64,000 bases of DNA from Branchipolynoe longqiensis (GCA_030323885.1 CM059187.1:128073525-128137524); one strand, 5' to 3'; shown: positions 45,495 to 58,190, numbered from the stretch's first letter. Program-made: numbers and translations. The notes: a model not told the origin generated them from the sequence alone.

Positions 45495-46160
45495 TATTCA
45501 TAAACTGATTATGTAGGTTATATAGCCGGAGGGTAGGGAGGAATAGAAGAGGGTCACACAGTGCAGGCCCCCCCATCCTCCACCCCTACCCTCCCCATCC
45601 CCTCTTCTTCTCCCACCACCACCAGCACCACAACAGATCGCTACTTCTTCGGTCTGTGCACCAGATCACCTTTGGCCATCGTTCGGTATCTGCCCGTCAG
45701 TCACGCAAGTAACCGATGTCTGCTAAGCGGCAACGATCCCATACAAACAGTCAACATCCGATAGTCGTCTTTAAATTTAGATGCAGCTAAACTATCACTC
45801 TCATCAAAGCGTAGGGTGTGCTTTTCTTTGTGTGTAAATATGTTTTTTTTATTTTACAGTTTTATCAAATTGTTCTTGGCAGCTATTTCGATTTCTCGGC
45901 CACACCCTTCCCGTTCCAGCCGTTAACACACCAGTAGAGGAACTCATCTAGCACCGCTACTTCATTTTCATCGTGATTTAAACGACTCATTTTATTGTTG
46001 TGAATCTTCTAGTTCTTGTTGAACACGTGCGAAAATGGACAAGTCGAATAATAAATCTGTTTAAAGTTTCCCCCCCACGTCATTAACAAGAAAGGGAATG
46101 CAAAATCATGTTAACCGCGGATATAAACCGAGTTAGATTTGTCTGGTGGGTTCACGTCGT
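45495..46160. other. unique sequence, nothing recognised
   Basis: A short C-rich patch at 45565-45625 only. Confidence 0.45.
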
Positions 46161-46162
46161 TC

Positions 46163-46493
46163 GTTGGTTTGTTGTTGGAGTTTTACATCCGGGCAACATC
46201 TAAGTTCATATCAGGATGGGCACCGACTTGTGACAGTGCACACTCATGGTGACTTTATAGTGCTGCTCCACTGGGAAATCAGGCCACTGGCACCATGACT
46301 GTATATCCCACTAGTGTCACATTATCCTGACACTGAGCTAACCAGTTATTGTCATTTCCTATTAATGCCGAGCACCAGGCTAGGAACCGGCAAGTATCAA
46401 TTTTAAAGTCAGTGGGTTGATTCGACCGGAAAACGAACTCTCGACCTTCCGCACGCTAGGCCCGCGCTCTACCGATTAGGCCACCGGGCCCGG
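46163..46493 (-). mobile_element. SINE-1, full length, head variant 2
   Basis: Minus-strand copy from GTTGTTGGAGTTTTACATCC to the head GGTGGCCTAATCGGTAGAGC, with the GGCCCGG extension beyond it. Confidence 0.88.
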
Positions 46494-46494
46494 T

Positions 46495-47390
46495 TGGATC
46501 ACGTCGTAGTTACGGCACTGTGGCGATGTTTACCTGTCATGTCCGTCAGTGCGCATGTCTGTGAACAGGCACTTACTTTAAGAGAAGGCATCGTCCCTGG
46601 GCTATTTATTCTCACGCTATCTACTGTTTAAGATTAGCATTAATCCTAATCTCTCCTAGATGAAGATCGCCGGAATGAGGGTAGATTATTTAAAGATTAG
46701 CCGTCACGTCAGTGGGATGCTCATATCGGAGATTACTACCCGTCGTGAAATCGATAACGCCACAGATATGCGCAGGGTGGTACTAGTGGCGAGAGAGGGG
46801 GGGTTATTTTCATTTGGACTATTGTTTTGTCAGTCATGAATCCTTCAATGCTGACTTTACTCCTGGCATATACTGTGTATTTTTCAGTGTCATGCTCTTA
46901 TACTTGTCTGCCAATATAAATTACTTCAATCTCTTATTTTGCATTCCTATTTTCTTTCTCGTTTCACTACATTGGCAAGCACAATAGTGATGCTCTGGAG
47001 GAATTAACATTTTTCCACAGGATCGTGTGCAAGGCAAGATCCTAATCCCTATGCCATTTCGGTTCCAGCCATATATATATATATATAGATATGTAATTTA
47101 TTTTAGTGTAATATACTAATAACCACACACTTTCCACTCCAATCCTCAGATTTCATGCCATTTGCTGTTGGCTTTCATCAATTATACAAGGCTTAGGCCA
47201 GGCAATAAAGGGCGATGTCCTTTTCCTATTGTCGGCGAGCAGGGGGGGGGGGATAGTGCGCAATAAGTTTGAATGCAGTTGAGGTTTATATCTGACTACA
47301 CAGCATAGCTATATCATTAAATGACGCAGTGGAATTAACATAAATATTTTCTTACGCCTTCCAAAGAGAGTCCCCCCCCCCACTCCCTCC
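46495..47390. other. unique sequence, nothing recognised
   Basis: No motif beyond a short TA run near 47070 and G and C runs near 47240 and 47370. Confidence 0.45.
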
Positions 47391-47393
47391 TAG

Positions 47394-47682
47394 TCCATGG
47401 GATCGTGGCTTCGAACCCTGGTCGAGTCAAACTAATGACTTAAAACTTGATACTTCTTGCTTCCTAGCCAGGCACTCGGCATTATAAGGATAGGGCCAGG
47501 ACTGGTTGGCTCAGTGTCAGGATAACGTGACTGATTGGGATATCAGGTCATGGTGCTGGTGGCCTGGTCTTCCAGTGGGGCAGCACTATAAAAGTCACCA
47601 TGAGTGCGCACTGTCACAAGTTGGTACCCTTCCTGATATGACCTTCGATGTTGCTAGCACGTAAAACAACAAACAAACAAAC
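47394..47682 (+). mobile_element. SINE-1, head partly missing (variant 1)
   Basis: Begins at GATCGTGGCTTCGAACCCTGG and runs through the body to the tail AAACAACAAACAAACAAAC. Confidence 0.82.
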
Positions 47683-47699
47683 TGTTCACCTCCTTACTT

Positions 47700-48600
47700 C
47701 TAATTCCCTGCCGCTACCTACTCCCATCCCTGGCTCCGGCTGTGTCCATCCCTTTTCACTAACTGCCTCTTAGTCTTACTGAACCAGCTGATCCCCAACC
47801 CAAACCTTTTCCCATCATTTCTCATCCTCCTTAGCCACTACTTCTTCTTTTTTTGAGCCCATCTCCCTCCCCGCTCACCAACACCTCATCCTTTCCCAGT
47901 CTTTTGCCAGTACGTTTCTCCAGTTGAGAATCCCTTCATCTCCTCTCCCAACCCCTCTCCCCAACCCTTACTTCTCTATCCTGTTAACCATCCCATTCCT
48001 CCACATGCATGTATCGCCTCCACTCTCACCCTCACCCCTCCGCTCCCCTCACTTCCCCATCCTCTCTCCCCTCCCCTCCAACTTCCCCCTCCCCTTCCTA
48101 TCACCCCTCCTCCTTCCCCATCCTCCTCCGCCCTGCCCGCTCCCCCTCCCCCCCCCCCTCGCCCATCTCCCCATTTTCCCCATCCTCTCCACCTCTCCTT
48201 CCTCTTCGTCTTCCCCACTACACTATTCTTACATTCCCCGTCCCCCCCTCCCCTCTCCGTTCTTATTCTCATCCCCTCCCACAGCCACTCCATCTTCCCT
48301 CTCTTGTTCCTCTTCTGACCCCCTCTCATCCCCTCTTCCCTTCCCTTTCCGCCTTCTCCTGCCCCTTCCGCTCCCTCTTCCCCTTCCCCTTCCCCTCTCC
48401 CTCTCTCTTTCCCTCTCTCTTCCCCCCCCGTTCAATCCCCTCCCCCTACTCATTCCCATCCCCCTATTCATTCCCCTCCCCCCTCCCACGCTCCCTCCGT
48501 CCCTCGCTCCCTCCCTCTGCTCTGTCCCCGTCCCCTCTCACTCCCCCATTCCCCCTTCCCCACTGTCCACCTCCCGCCACTTCTCCCCGCCCCAACCCAC
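47700..48600. repeat. C/T-rich low-complexity sequence
   Basis: Strongly pyrimidine on the plus strand with irregular CCCCTCC and CTTCCC repeats, especially 48100-48560. The 354-codon open frame spanning it is proline- and leucine-rich and looks like an artefact. Confidence 0.75.
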
Positions 48601-48609
48601 CGCCACATA

Positions 48610-49080
48610 CCCCGCTGTCCCTTCCCAGCAGTTATCATGCGTGGCTTCCATTACCAGAGCAGCCCCAGCGTTGTTCACCCGGCCGCCGCCACTCGCCCAG
48701 ATGGCGCGCCAGGAGCGACGTCCCTTATCAAATTTAACTGTCAATTGTTTCATGTCGAATGGGCCGGGTGCACGCAAACACCGGATTGTTTACTCAACAG
48801 ACGGAGCGGCCGACACGATGCTTTGTTTTTCTTTTGAATATTCGCGTGCGGTTCCTGCCGCATACCCGCATGGCCGCGGACTACTTAATGGTTACCGGGC
48901 TGATTTCGGTGGTGGCGGGAAAAGGTTTAGGAGAGGCCAGGTGGGACAGAGATTGGGGTACCTAGCAACACCCCTTACAATATACTAGTTTTCGTGATTC
49001 CGACTGCGCATGCGCATGCATTGAAAACGGCGCTGACACCAAGCCGATGCGTATGGCCATTTAGTTCTCCGATCCGCGCA
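48610..49080. promoter_or_regulatory. candidate GC-rich promoter-like region with an NRF1-type site
   Basis: Non-repetitive, GC- and CpG-rich compared with its flanks. It contains the palindrome TGCGCATGCGCA at 49005-49016, which matches the NRF1 consensus exactly, and GATGGCGCG and ATGGCCATTT motifs. These features occur in many TATA-less animal promoters, but no gene can be placed next to it, so this is a guess. Confidence 0.3.
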
Positions 49081-49084
49081 GGGA

Positions 49085-49738
49085 AAAACTTCGATTATAT
49101 TCCAAATTAATAGAAATTTACATAACAATTTGGCCTACACATGGATGCACACATGCAATATAATGATACAATGGATATAGGTAAGACAAAACTAGACAGA
49201 TAAGCATTTTGAGCTATGAAACATACAATTCCACACACAACAATCAGTCACTTTAAGGCTGATACTCATACCACCATTATTAATACTTGTTCTAAATATT
49301 AAAATGCTAAATGTGTCAACAGAAACTTCTTTCAAAGAATTATGTAACCAATGTTTGATTAACCCTACTCATTTCCAAGCTCTACATCTGTCATTAACCA
49401 TAGGATGTAAATAAACACATGAATAAAATAAGTAAAACTGACTCTGGCTATGGCTCTATAGTAACACTAGTCTGAGTGCCCAGATTTGTGTAGATCTAAA
49501 TGCAGATGGTATAAGACTTGCTGATTAGATTGGTGTAAATATGATGCTAGATAAAAGATTAACATCTTAATTTATTATAGATTTTTTATTTTTGGTATTC
49601 TGCATTTCAAACATTAGCTGAAATGTTATTGATTCCATAGCTACACTCACAGGTTTGTTTCGCTGCCTGACATCCCACAATGCACTGCGCTGCTGAAATT
49701 ATTAACTAGTCTATAGCTTCTATTGACGTACATATTGG
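49085..49738. other. unique AT-rich sequence, nothing recognised
   Basis: No gene or repeat recognised. Confidence 0.45.
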
Positions 49739-49741
49739 ATG

Positions 49742-50085
49742 ACCAGAGGGGATGGCCGAATGATTTCTATGCCCTTCTCCCATTTTGCTAGATGGTCGGA
49801 TTGGAACCCCTGGGTTCGAACCCTGGTCGAATCAAACCAATGACTTACACATTGATATCTGTCGCTTCCTACTCCTAGCCAGGCATTCAACATTATTAGG
49901 ATAGAGCAAGGACTGGTTGGCTCAGTGGCAGGGTAATATGACTGGGTGGGATGTCGGTTAATGATGCTGGTGGCCTGTGGGGCAGCACTATAAAGTTGCC
50001 ATGAATGTGCACTCTCAGAAGTCGGTACCCATCCTGATATGACCTTAGATGTTGCCAAGATGTAAAACTCCAACAACCAACCAAC
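49742..50085 (+). mobile_element. SINE-1, full length, head variant 1
   Basis: Head GGGGATGGCCGAATGATTTC and B-box region GGGTTCGAACCCTGG, full body, and tail ACTCCAACAACCAACCAACC. Confidence 0.88.
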
Positions 50086-50224
50086 CATACATGTCAGTCA
50101 CCTACGAATCGATATATCTTCAAAAGACAGTCAGAGTTAATGTGTTGTAAATGTATTGCACAATGTTTCCCCGGAAAATTGTGAAGTACAGCATGATGCG
50201 GATTTACCATTGAGAAGACACTTA

Positions 50225-52370
50225 CATGAGTCGCTCATCCACTCAGCCACTCACCCACTCACCCACTAACCCACTCACCCACTCACTCATCAACATATAC
50301 AGTCACATACTCACCCACCTAATGACGCACTCACTCATCAACATATAGTCACATACTCATGCACCCAATGACACACTCACTCATCAACATATACATTCAC
50401 ATACTCACCCACCCAAGGATGCACTCACTCATCAACATATACAATAATACAGTCACATACTCACCCACCCAATTATGCACTCACTCATCAACATATACAG
50501 TCACATACTCACCCACCCAATGACGCATGCACTCATCAACATATACAGTCACATACTCACCCACCCAATGACACACACTCATCAACATATACAGTCATAT
50601 ACTCACCCACCCAATGACACACTCACTCATCACCATATACAGTCACATACTCATGCACCCAATGACACACTCACTCATCAACATATATAGTCACATACTC
50701 ACTCACCCAATGACACACTCACTCATCAACATATACAGTCACATACTCACCCACCCAATGACACACTCACTCATCAACATATACAGTCACATACTCACCC
50801 ACCCAATGATGCACTCACTCATCAACATATACAGTCACATACTCACCCACCCAATGACGCACTCACTCATCAACATATACAGTCACATACTCATGCACCC
50901 AATGACACACACACTCATCAACATATACAGTCACATACTCACCCACCCAATGACACACTCACTCATCAACATATACAGTCACATACTCACCCACCCAATG
51001 ACACACTCACTCATCAACATATACAGTCACATACTCACCCACCCAATGACGCACTCACTCATCAACATATACAGTCACATACTCACCCACCCAATGACAC
51101 ACTCACTCATCAACATATACAGTCACATACTCACCCACCCAATGACACACTCACTCATCAACATATACAGTCAGATACTCACCCAACCAATGACACACTC
51201 ACTCATCAACATATACAGTCACATACTCATGCACCCAATGACACACTCACTCATCAACATGTAGTCACCTACTCACCCACCCAATGATGTACTCACTCAT
51301 CAACATATACAGTCACATACTCATGCACCCAATGACACACTCACTCATCAACATATACAGTCGCATACTCACCCACCCAATGACACACTCACTCATCAAC
51401 ATATACAGTCACATACTCACCCACCCAATGACACACTCACTCATCAACATATACAGTCACATACTCATGCACCCAATGACACACTCACTCATCAACATAT
51501 ACAGTCACATACTCATGCACCCAATGACACACTCACTCATCAACATATAGTCACATACTCACCCACCCAATGACACACTCACTCATCAACATATATTCAC
51601 ATACTCAGCAACCTAATGACACACTCACTCATCAACATATACAGTCACATACTCACCCACCCAATGACACACTCACTAATCAACATATACAGTCACATAC
51701 TCACCCACCCAACGACACACTCACTCATCAACATATACACTCACATACTCACCCACACAAGGATGCACTCACTCATCAACATATACACTCACATACTCAC
51801 CCACCCAAGGATGCACTCACTCATCACCATATACATTCATTCAAATACTCACCCACCCAAGGATGCACTCACTCATCAACATATACAATAATACAGTCAC
51901 ATACTCACCCACCCAATGACGCACGCACTCATCAACGTATAGAGTCACATACTCACCCACCCAATGACACACTCACTCATCAACATATACAGTCAGATAC
52001 TCACCCACTCAATGACGCACACACTCATCAACATATAGAGTCACATACTCACCCACCCAATGACACACTCACTCATCAACATATACAGTCACATACTCAC
52101 CCACCCAATGACATACTCACTCATCAAAATATACAGTCACATACTCACCCACCCAATGACACACTCACTCATCAACATATACAGTCACATACTCACCAAC
52201 CCAATGATGCACTCACTCATCAACATATACAATAATACAGTCAAATACTCACCCACCCAATGACACACTCACTAATCAACATATAGTCACATACTCACCC
52301 ACCCAATGATGTACTCACTCATCAACATATACAGTCAGATACTCACCCACCCTCGCCCTTAGTCACTCAG
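50225..52370 (+). repeat. 48-bp minisatellite, about 43 units
   Basis: Unit reads ATCAACATATACAGTCACAT, ACTCACCCACCCAATGACAC, ACTCACTC (48 bp). Variants swap CACCCACCC for ATGCACCC or delete ACAG. A sub-variant with ACCCAAGGATGC occurs at 50408 and 51750-51900. Plus-strand frames give a 16-residue repeating peptide; this is an artefact. Confidence 0.97.
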
Positions 52371-52930
52371 ACACGCCCTGAGTAATGTCCATTTAATATC
52401 TATGCACTTACCCATCCACTTATTCCTTCATTCCCTCACTCAGTCATCCACTCACTCATCCACTCACCCACTGACTAATTCATCGACACAATCATTCACC
52501 TACCGCACATTTAAGACCCACACACTCACTCACCCACCCTCTTGTTCACTGCTCTCATCAGTCACTCAATCATCCGATCAATCACTCACCAACTCACTAC
52601 CCCACATACATATACACACCCACAAGTCCACACATCCACATATTCACCCACCCACACACTCATACACTTACTCACGCACCCTATTATTCACTGTTCTGAT
52701 GAGTCAGTCATTCGATCATTCACTCACCAAATCACTCCCCCACAACACACACACACACTCACTCACGCACACATATAAACACACTCACCCACTCACACAC
52801 ACCCAGAACCACTCACCCACTCATGAAATCAACTCGCCTGCACTTCCCTCCCCCCCCCCACATTCACACCCACCTCCTACACAACCCCCCCCCCCCGCCC
52901 TCTACACAGCTATCCCAGCCACTCGCCCAC
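52371..52930 (+). repeat. degenerate CACTCA/CACACA low-complexity sequence
   Basis: Continues from the 48-bp array in composition but with no stable period; ends in poly-C runs near 52850 and 52890. Confidence 0.75.
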
Positions 52931-53283
52931 TCATCGTGTCAGTGAACTGCACACTTGCTACCACTTTTCTTCATGGCAGTAATTGACAGTTTGATTGCTG
53001 TGTCAGACCTGAACCATTGATTGGTAGCAAACATGCTATCATTACAACTTGTTATAAAGGTGTTTCATTGCAGGTGCAGGATCCTTTAATTGTTTTTTTT
53101 ATTTCTGACAATTTTCGAAATGAGCTCCTGTGTGAATCGATTTGATCCTGCATATATCATGAGCTGGAACTATTTAATCGGATTAGTATTATTATCCACG
53201 AATCAATAATATATTAGATTAATTCGCTTCCATGGAACAACCCACTTTCAGCATCAGACTTGAAGCTGTAATGGCAGTAAAGG

Positions 53284-54089
53284 CCCTGTCAGACTATGAT
53301 GTTTCTCACTGGCATGCCGGCAATGCGCAAAATATTTGCAACCCATCGACACACGTCCAACTCGTCGGCAGTTTGGGAGAAAGTTTGATGGGGCGCACAG
53401 TGTTAGTAGTGTGCTATGAGCGCGCGGCCAATGGGGTTCGACGTGTGGTGGAACAAAGTGTCAACATCCCACCAGCGGGTTCCCAGTGTGGCATCAGCGT
53501 GTTATCGGCGCATTGTCGGCTCACCGGCGCGCCGACGGTGTGGGGGTAGCGTGTCATTAAAGGTTCGCAGAATGCCGGGTAACGTTAGGCACGCGGCAGA
53601 TGCGCCAGCAACACATCAAGACGCGCCAGCAACACGTCGAGACGTGCCAGCAACACGTCAAGATGCGCCAGCAACACGTCCAACGCAGTTTGGCGAAAAA
53701 TCCCCAGCGTTGAGGGACGGTGCTCAACGTGGTTCGAGCGGGCCGGCAACACGCTGGTACCGTGGGTCCACATCCTGCCAACGCGCCGGTAATGTGCGAT
53801 CCAACAAATTGGCATGCGTTGGTGCGCGTCGAAAGTTTTGTTCAAGGACAAAATGATCGGCGCGCCCCACCGTGCGCCGACGCGCGCCGACGTGTCTATT
53901 CACACGTTGCTATCCCTCAACGTGTACTGACGTGCCGGTAATGCGCCGGTAACGCGCCGGTAACGCGCCGGTAATGCGCCGGTAACGCACAAGTAATGCG
54001 CCAGTAATGTGTCCCGAGTGTACCGACGTTTCGACCAAAAAGCCAACACGTCGACGCGCATTGGTGGGAAACGTCGTAGTGTGACAGGG
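53284..54089. mobile_element. CCCTGTCACACTACG-type TIR element, copy C (complete)
   Basis: Ends 53284-53305 and 54068-54089 are 22-bp inverted repeats with three differences, sharing CCCTGTCACACTACGACG with copy B. The core is at about 53830-53855 on the minus strand (GAACAAAACTTTCGA after complementing). The interior contains a CAGCAACACGTCRAGACGYG array (53605-53680) and a CGCCGGTAACG array (53930-54010). Flanks share CAGTAA beside both ends, a possible imperfect target duplication. Non-coding. Confidence 0.78.
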
Positions 54090-54109
54090 CAGTAAGATAG
54101 GATGGTCAC

Positions 54110-55565
54110 CCAGATATTAGGTGACCCTCAGATGAGGGTACCAGACACATTAATCCACCTTAACAATGTCATGAGGCCACGCCGACATGAGGTCACGTTG
54201 TCATAAGGCCACTCAGACATGAATCCTCGCAGACTTGAAGCCACCCAGCCATGAATCCATTCAGACATTAATCCACGCAGACATGAAGCCACTCAGATAC
54301 GAAGCCATTCAGAAAAGAATCCAGTCAGACATGAAGCCACGCAAACATGAAGCAATTCAGATATGAATCAAAGCAGACATGACGTCACTCAGACATGAAG
54401 CTTAGCAATGTCATGAGGCCACCCCAACATGAGGTCACGTTGTCATGAGCGGCCACTCAGACATGAATCCATTGAGACATGAATCCACGCAGAGAAGACG
54501 CCACTCAAACATGAATTCATTCAGATATGGATCCAAGCAGACATGACGCCACTCAGACATGAAGCCATTCAGACATGGATCCACACAGACATGCCGCCAT
54601 GCAGACATGAAGCCATGCAGATATGAATCCACGCAGACATGTCACCACTCAGACATGAAGCCATTCAGACATGAATCCACACAGACATGACACCATTCAG
54701 ACATGAAGCCATGCAGATATGAATCCACGTAGAGATGACAGCACTCAGACCTGAAGCCATTCAGACATGAAGCCATTCAAAAAAGAATCCAGGCAGACAT
54801 GATGACACTCAGACATGAAGCCATTCAGACATGAAGCAATTCAGAAAAGAATCCATGCAGACATGATGCCACTCAGACATGAAGCCATTCAGAGATGAAA
54901 CCATTCAGAGATGAAGCCATTTAGAAAAGAATCCACTGATACATGAAGCCAACCAGACATGCAGCCACTCGGACATGAAGCCACTCACACATGAAGATAC
55001 TCAGACATGAAACCATTCAAAAAAGAATCCACGTAGGTATGCATCCACTGAGGCATGATTCTACTCAGGCATGAAGCCACGCATACATGGATCCATGCAG
55101 ACATGAAACCTCTCAGGCATGAAACCAATCAGGCATAAAGGCAATCAGACATAAAGCCATGCACACATGAAGTGACTCAAACATGGAACCCTTCAGATAT
55201 GAGACCATTCAGATATATGAGACCACACAGACATGAACCCACGCAGACATGAATCCAGTCAGGCATGAAGCCACTCAGACCAGTAGCCACTCAGATATGA
55301 AACCACTCAAACATCAATCCATGGATATGTACATCCACACAGACATGAGTCCATGCAGACAGAAAGCCACTCAGATATGAAGCCACTGAGATAAGAAACT
55401 ATGCAGACATGAGGCCACTCACATATGAAGACACACATATATGAAGCCACGCAGACCTGAAACCACTCAGGCATGAAGCCAGTCAGGCAGGACGATCCTT
55501 AGGCATGAAGCCACTCAGGCATGAAGCCACTCAGACCTGATGCCGCTCAGACCTGATGCCACTTA
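54110..55565 (+). repeat. 16-bp minisatellite (CAGACATGAAGCCACT)
   Basis: About 90 diverged units of CAGACATGAAGCCACT with AATCCACG and AGCCATTC alternations, often arranged in 2- to 3-unit groups. Confidence 0.95.
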
Positions 55566-56690
55566 GAATCATCCTAACAAGATAAGCTATTGACATTGTG
55601 GGAGAGAATGATGTAAACAACAAAACTGACTACTTGACCGGGTCAGATAACTGTGTGGACTGATTGTATTTAATGTATCTAGAACTGAGTCTAAGCATCA
55701 TAATAGAACTGAACTGTCAGGATTCTGAATTAACCAACATTGTCAAGTATATAAGAAGAAAAGTCATTTGGTTTCATCAGCATAAACTTACATTTTCATG
55801 GAATTTTATAGGATGAATATTTGTATTCGTCACAGTTATGTATTCACTGAACATTCACTTGTCCAAGCACACTAAATTATTGATCAAGTATTCATTTTAA
55901 GTGAATTGCTACCAATATTCTGGATATGGTTTGGAGCTACTGCCTAGATGAATGATTCATATTGATATGACCTTTCAGCCCTTTCGCATTAATTATACTT
56001 CCCTTTTGAGAATCGTTTCCTCAGCCTAATATGTATAAAACATTGCCCTATTGTCAGGAATCAGCGATGGTTCATACCTTAAATGAAATTATTTTCTAAT
56101 TCCAAAATAATGTAATTGAAATGGAAATATGTGATTTCTTGCTTAGTTTCAAAATAATATAATTAAAATGATCTCCCTTTTAGAGGGCTCCCAGCGCAGT
56201 TGGCAAAGAGAAAGTTCCAAAGCTGCCACATTTAGGACAGATCATCGCTACAAAAATCAATAGTGTAATCCCTGTGGTGGTTGCTGGGGTTTTCTTTTGT
56301 TAGCGTCATCGCACCTTTCTTATCGTGACCTGACTGAATGTCAGGGTTCTTTAACCATTCACTTCCCACGTGACAGCTCGTGGATGTGATCACAATGTCA
56401 TCAGTTTGATCCCACACGACCCCAGCTCCATATCCCCACTCCCCTGCAATTTCTCCATATATCCATCCACATCTACATCACCGGATGTTCCATTCTAGGT
56501 GGTTCTCTTCCTTCATTACCTTATCTGCTTCGCTTCCACAGGAGAGAAAATCTTTCAAGTCAGTACTCCCATGAAATATAGAATTGTCATTTAAAGGGAA
56601 TGGGTTAATGGCAGTGAATTATATATTTCAGCCCAATTGATCAAGGTTTTAATGTATAGTATTTACGCAGCTCATCCTACTTCACTCGTA
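55566..56690. other. unique AT-rich sequence, nothing recognised
   Basis: A weak local duplication of the phrase AATAATNTAATTRAAATG near 56105 and 56153. No gene recognised. Confidence 0.45.
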
Positions 56691-56695
56691 TATAC

Positions 56696-57440
56696 TGACA
56701 CATCTACATCCACACATCCACACATCCACACATCCACACATCCACATATCCACACATCCACACATCCACATATCCCATATCCACACATCCACACATCCAC
56801 ACATCCACACATTCACACATCCACACATCCACACAGCCACACAGCCACACAGCCATACAACCACACAGCCGCACAGCCACACAGCCATACAGCCACACAG
56901 CCACACAGCCACACAGCCACACAGCCACACAGCCACACAGCCGCACAGCCACACACCCACACAGCCACACAGCCACACAGCCACACAGCCACACAGCCAC
57001 ACAGCCACACAGCCACACACCCACAGAGCCACACAACCACACAACCACACAGCCACACAGCCACACAGCCACACAGCCACACAGCCACACAGCCACACAG
57101 CCACACAGCCACACAGCCACACAGCCACACAGCCACACAGCCACACAGCCACAGCAACAGACAGACACCCGCCCACACACACACGCACCCACAAATCCAC
57201 GCACCCACACACCAAAGCACCCACACCCACACGCACATACGTCCGCACCCACGTAAACACGCAGCCACACACCGACATAGGCATACACCCACACCCACGT
57301 ACCAACAAATCCACAAAGCCACACACACAGCGACACTTCCACACACCCAAACATCCATGGACCCAACCCCACACCCACACACCAACATTCACTCTCAGAC
57401 AGCCCCACATCCCACATACCCCGCCTCACACACCCACAGA
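56696..57440 (+). repeat. 8-bp minisatellite (ACACAGCC / ACACATCC)
   Basis: ACACATCC units (56700-56830) then ACACAGCC units (to about 57155), then a degenerate CACACCCA tail. Cysteine- and valine-rich minus-strand open frames are artefacts. Confidence 0.95.
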
Positions 57441-57574
57441 CACACACACTCTTGTTCGCCGAACCTCTGGTGGACTCTTTATATGAGCATAAACTAACGG
57501 GGGTACCCATTCATTCACCCCGGACCACCCAGAGCCTTCCACCGTGCGCCGCAACTTGCCCCGCCCCAATCCCG

Positions 57575-58190
57575 GGTCAGCCCCGCCCCGCGCCGCGCCG
57601 CCCCGCCCCGCCCCGCCCCGCCCCGCCCCGCCCCGCCCCGCCCCGCCCCGCCCCGCCCCGCCCCGCCCCGCCCCCGCCCCTCCCCGCCCCGCCCCGCCCC
57701 GCCCCGCCCCGCCCCGCCCCCGCCCCGCCCCGCCCCGCCCCGCCCCGCCCCGCCCAGCTCAGCCCAGCCCAGCCCAGCCCAGCCCCGCCCCGCCCCGCCT
57801 GCCCCGCCTGCCCCGCCTAGCCCCGCCCCGCCACGCCTGCCCCGCCTAGCCCCGCCCCGCCCCGCCCTGCCACGCCTGCCCCGCCTAGCCCCGGCACGGC
57901 CCCGGCACGGCCCCGGCACGGCCCCGGCACGGCCCCGGCACGGCCCCGGCACGGCCCCGGCACGGCCCCGGCACAGCCCCGGCACAGCCCCGGCACCGCC
58001 CCGGCGCCGCCCCAGCACCGCCCCGGCACCGCCCCGGCACCGCCCGGCACCGCCCGGCACCGCCCCGGCACAGCCCCGGCACCGCCCCGGCACCGCCCCG
58101 GAACCTCCCCGGCACCGCCTCTGCCCTGACCTGCCCCGCCCTTCCCCGCCCTGCCCCGCCCCAACCCCAAGACCGGCACCAGCTGACCTG
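57575..58190 (+). repeat. GC-rich arrays: CCCCG pentamer, then 11-bp CCCCGGCACGG
   Basis: Near-perfect (CCCCG)n at 57590-57755, AGCCC units to about 57785, then CCTGCCCCG-type units, then CCCCGGCACGG/CCCCGGCACCG units at about 57890-58120. Extremely GC-rich and G-quadruplex-prone on the minus strand. Confidence 0.96.

Noticed and set aside
47924..48988. 354-codon open frame in C/T-rich DNA
   Set aside because: Composition-driven proline/leucine/serine sequence; overlapping frames are also open and no domain is visible.
50614..52263. 16-residue repeat protein frames with MTHSLINIYSHILTHP units
   Set aside because: The 48-bp unit is a multiple of three without stops in this frame, so the frame is expected by chance.
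50225..52370. CRISPR-like array
   Set aside because: The units are contiguous tandem repeats with no variable spacers, and the genome is eukaryotic.
56682..57510. Cysteine-rich repeat open frames on the minus strand
   Set aside because: Products of the ACACAGCC repeat; no signal peptide or cysteine spacing distinct from the repeat itself.
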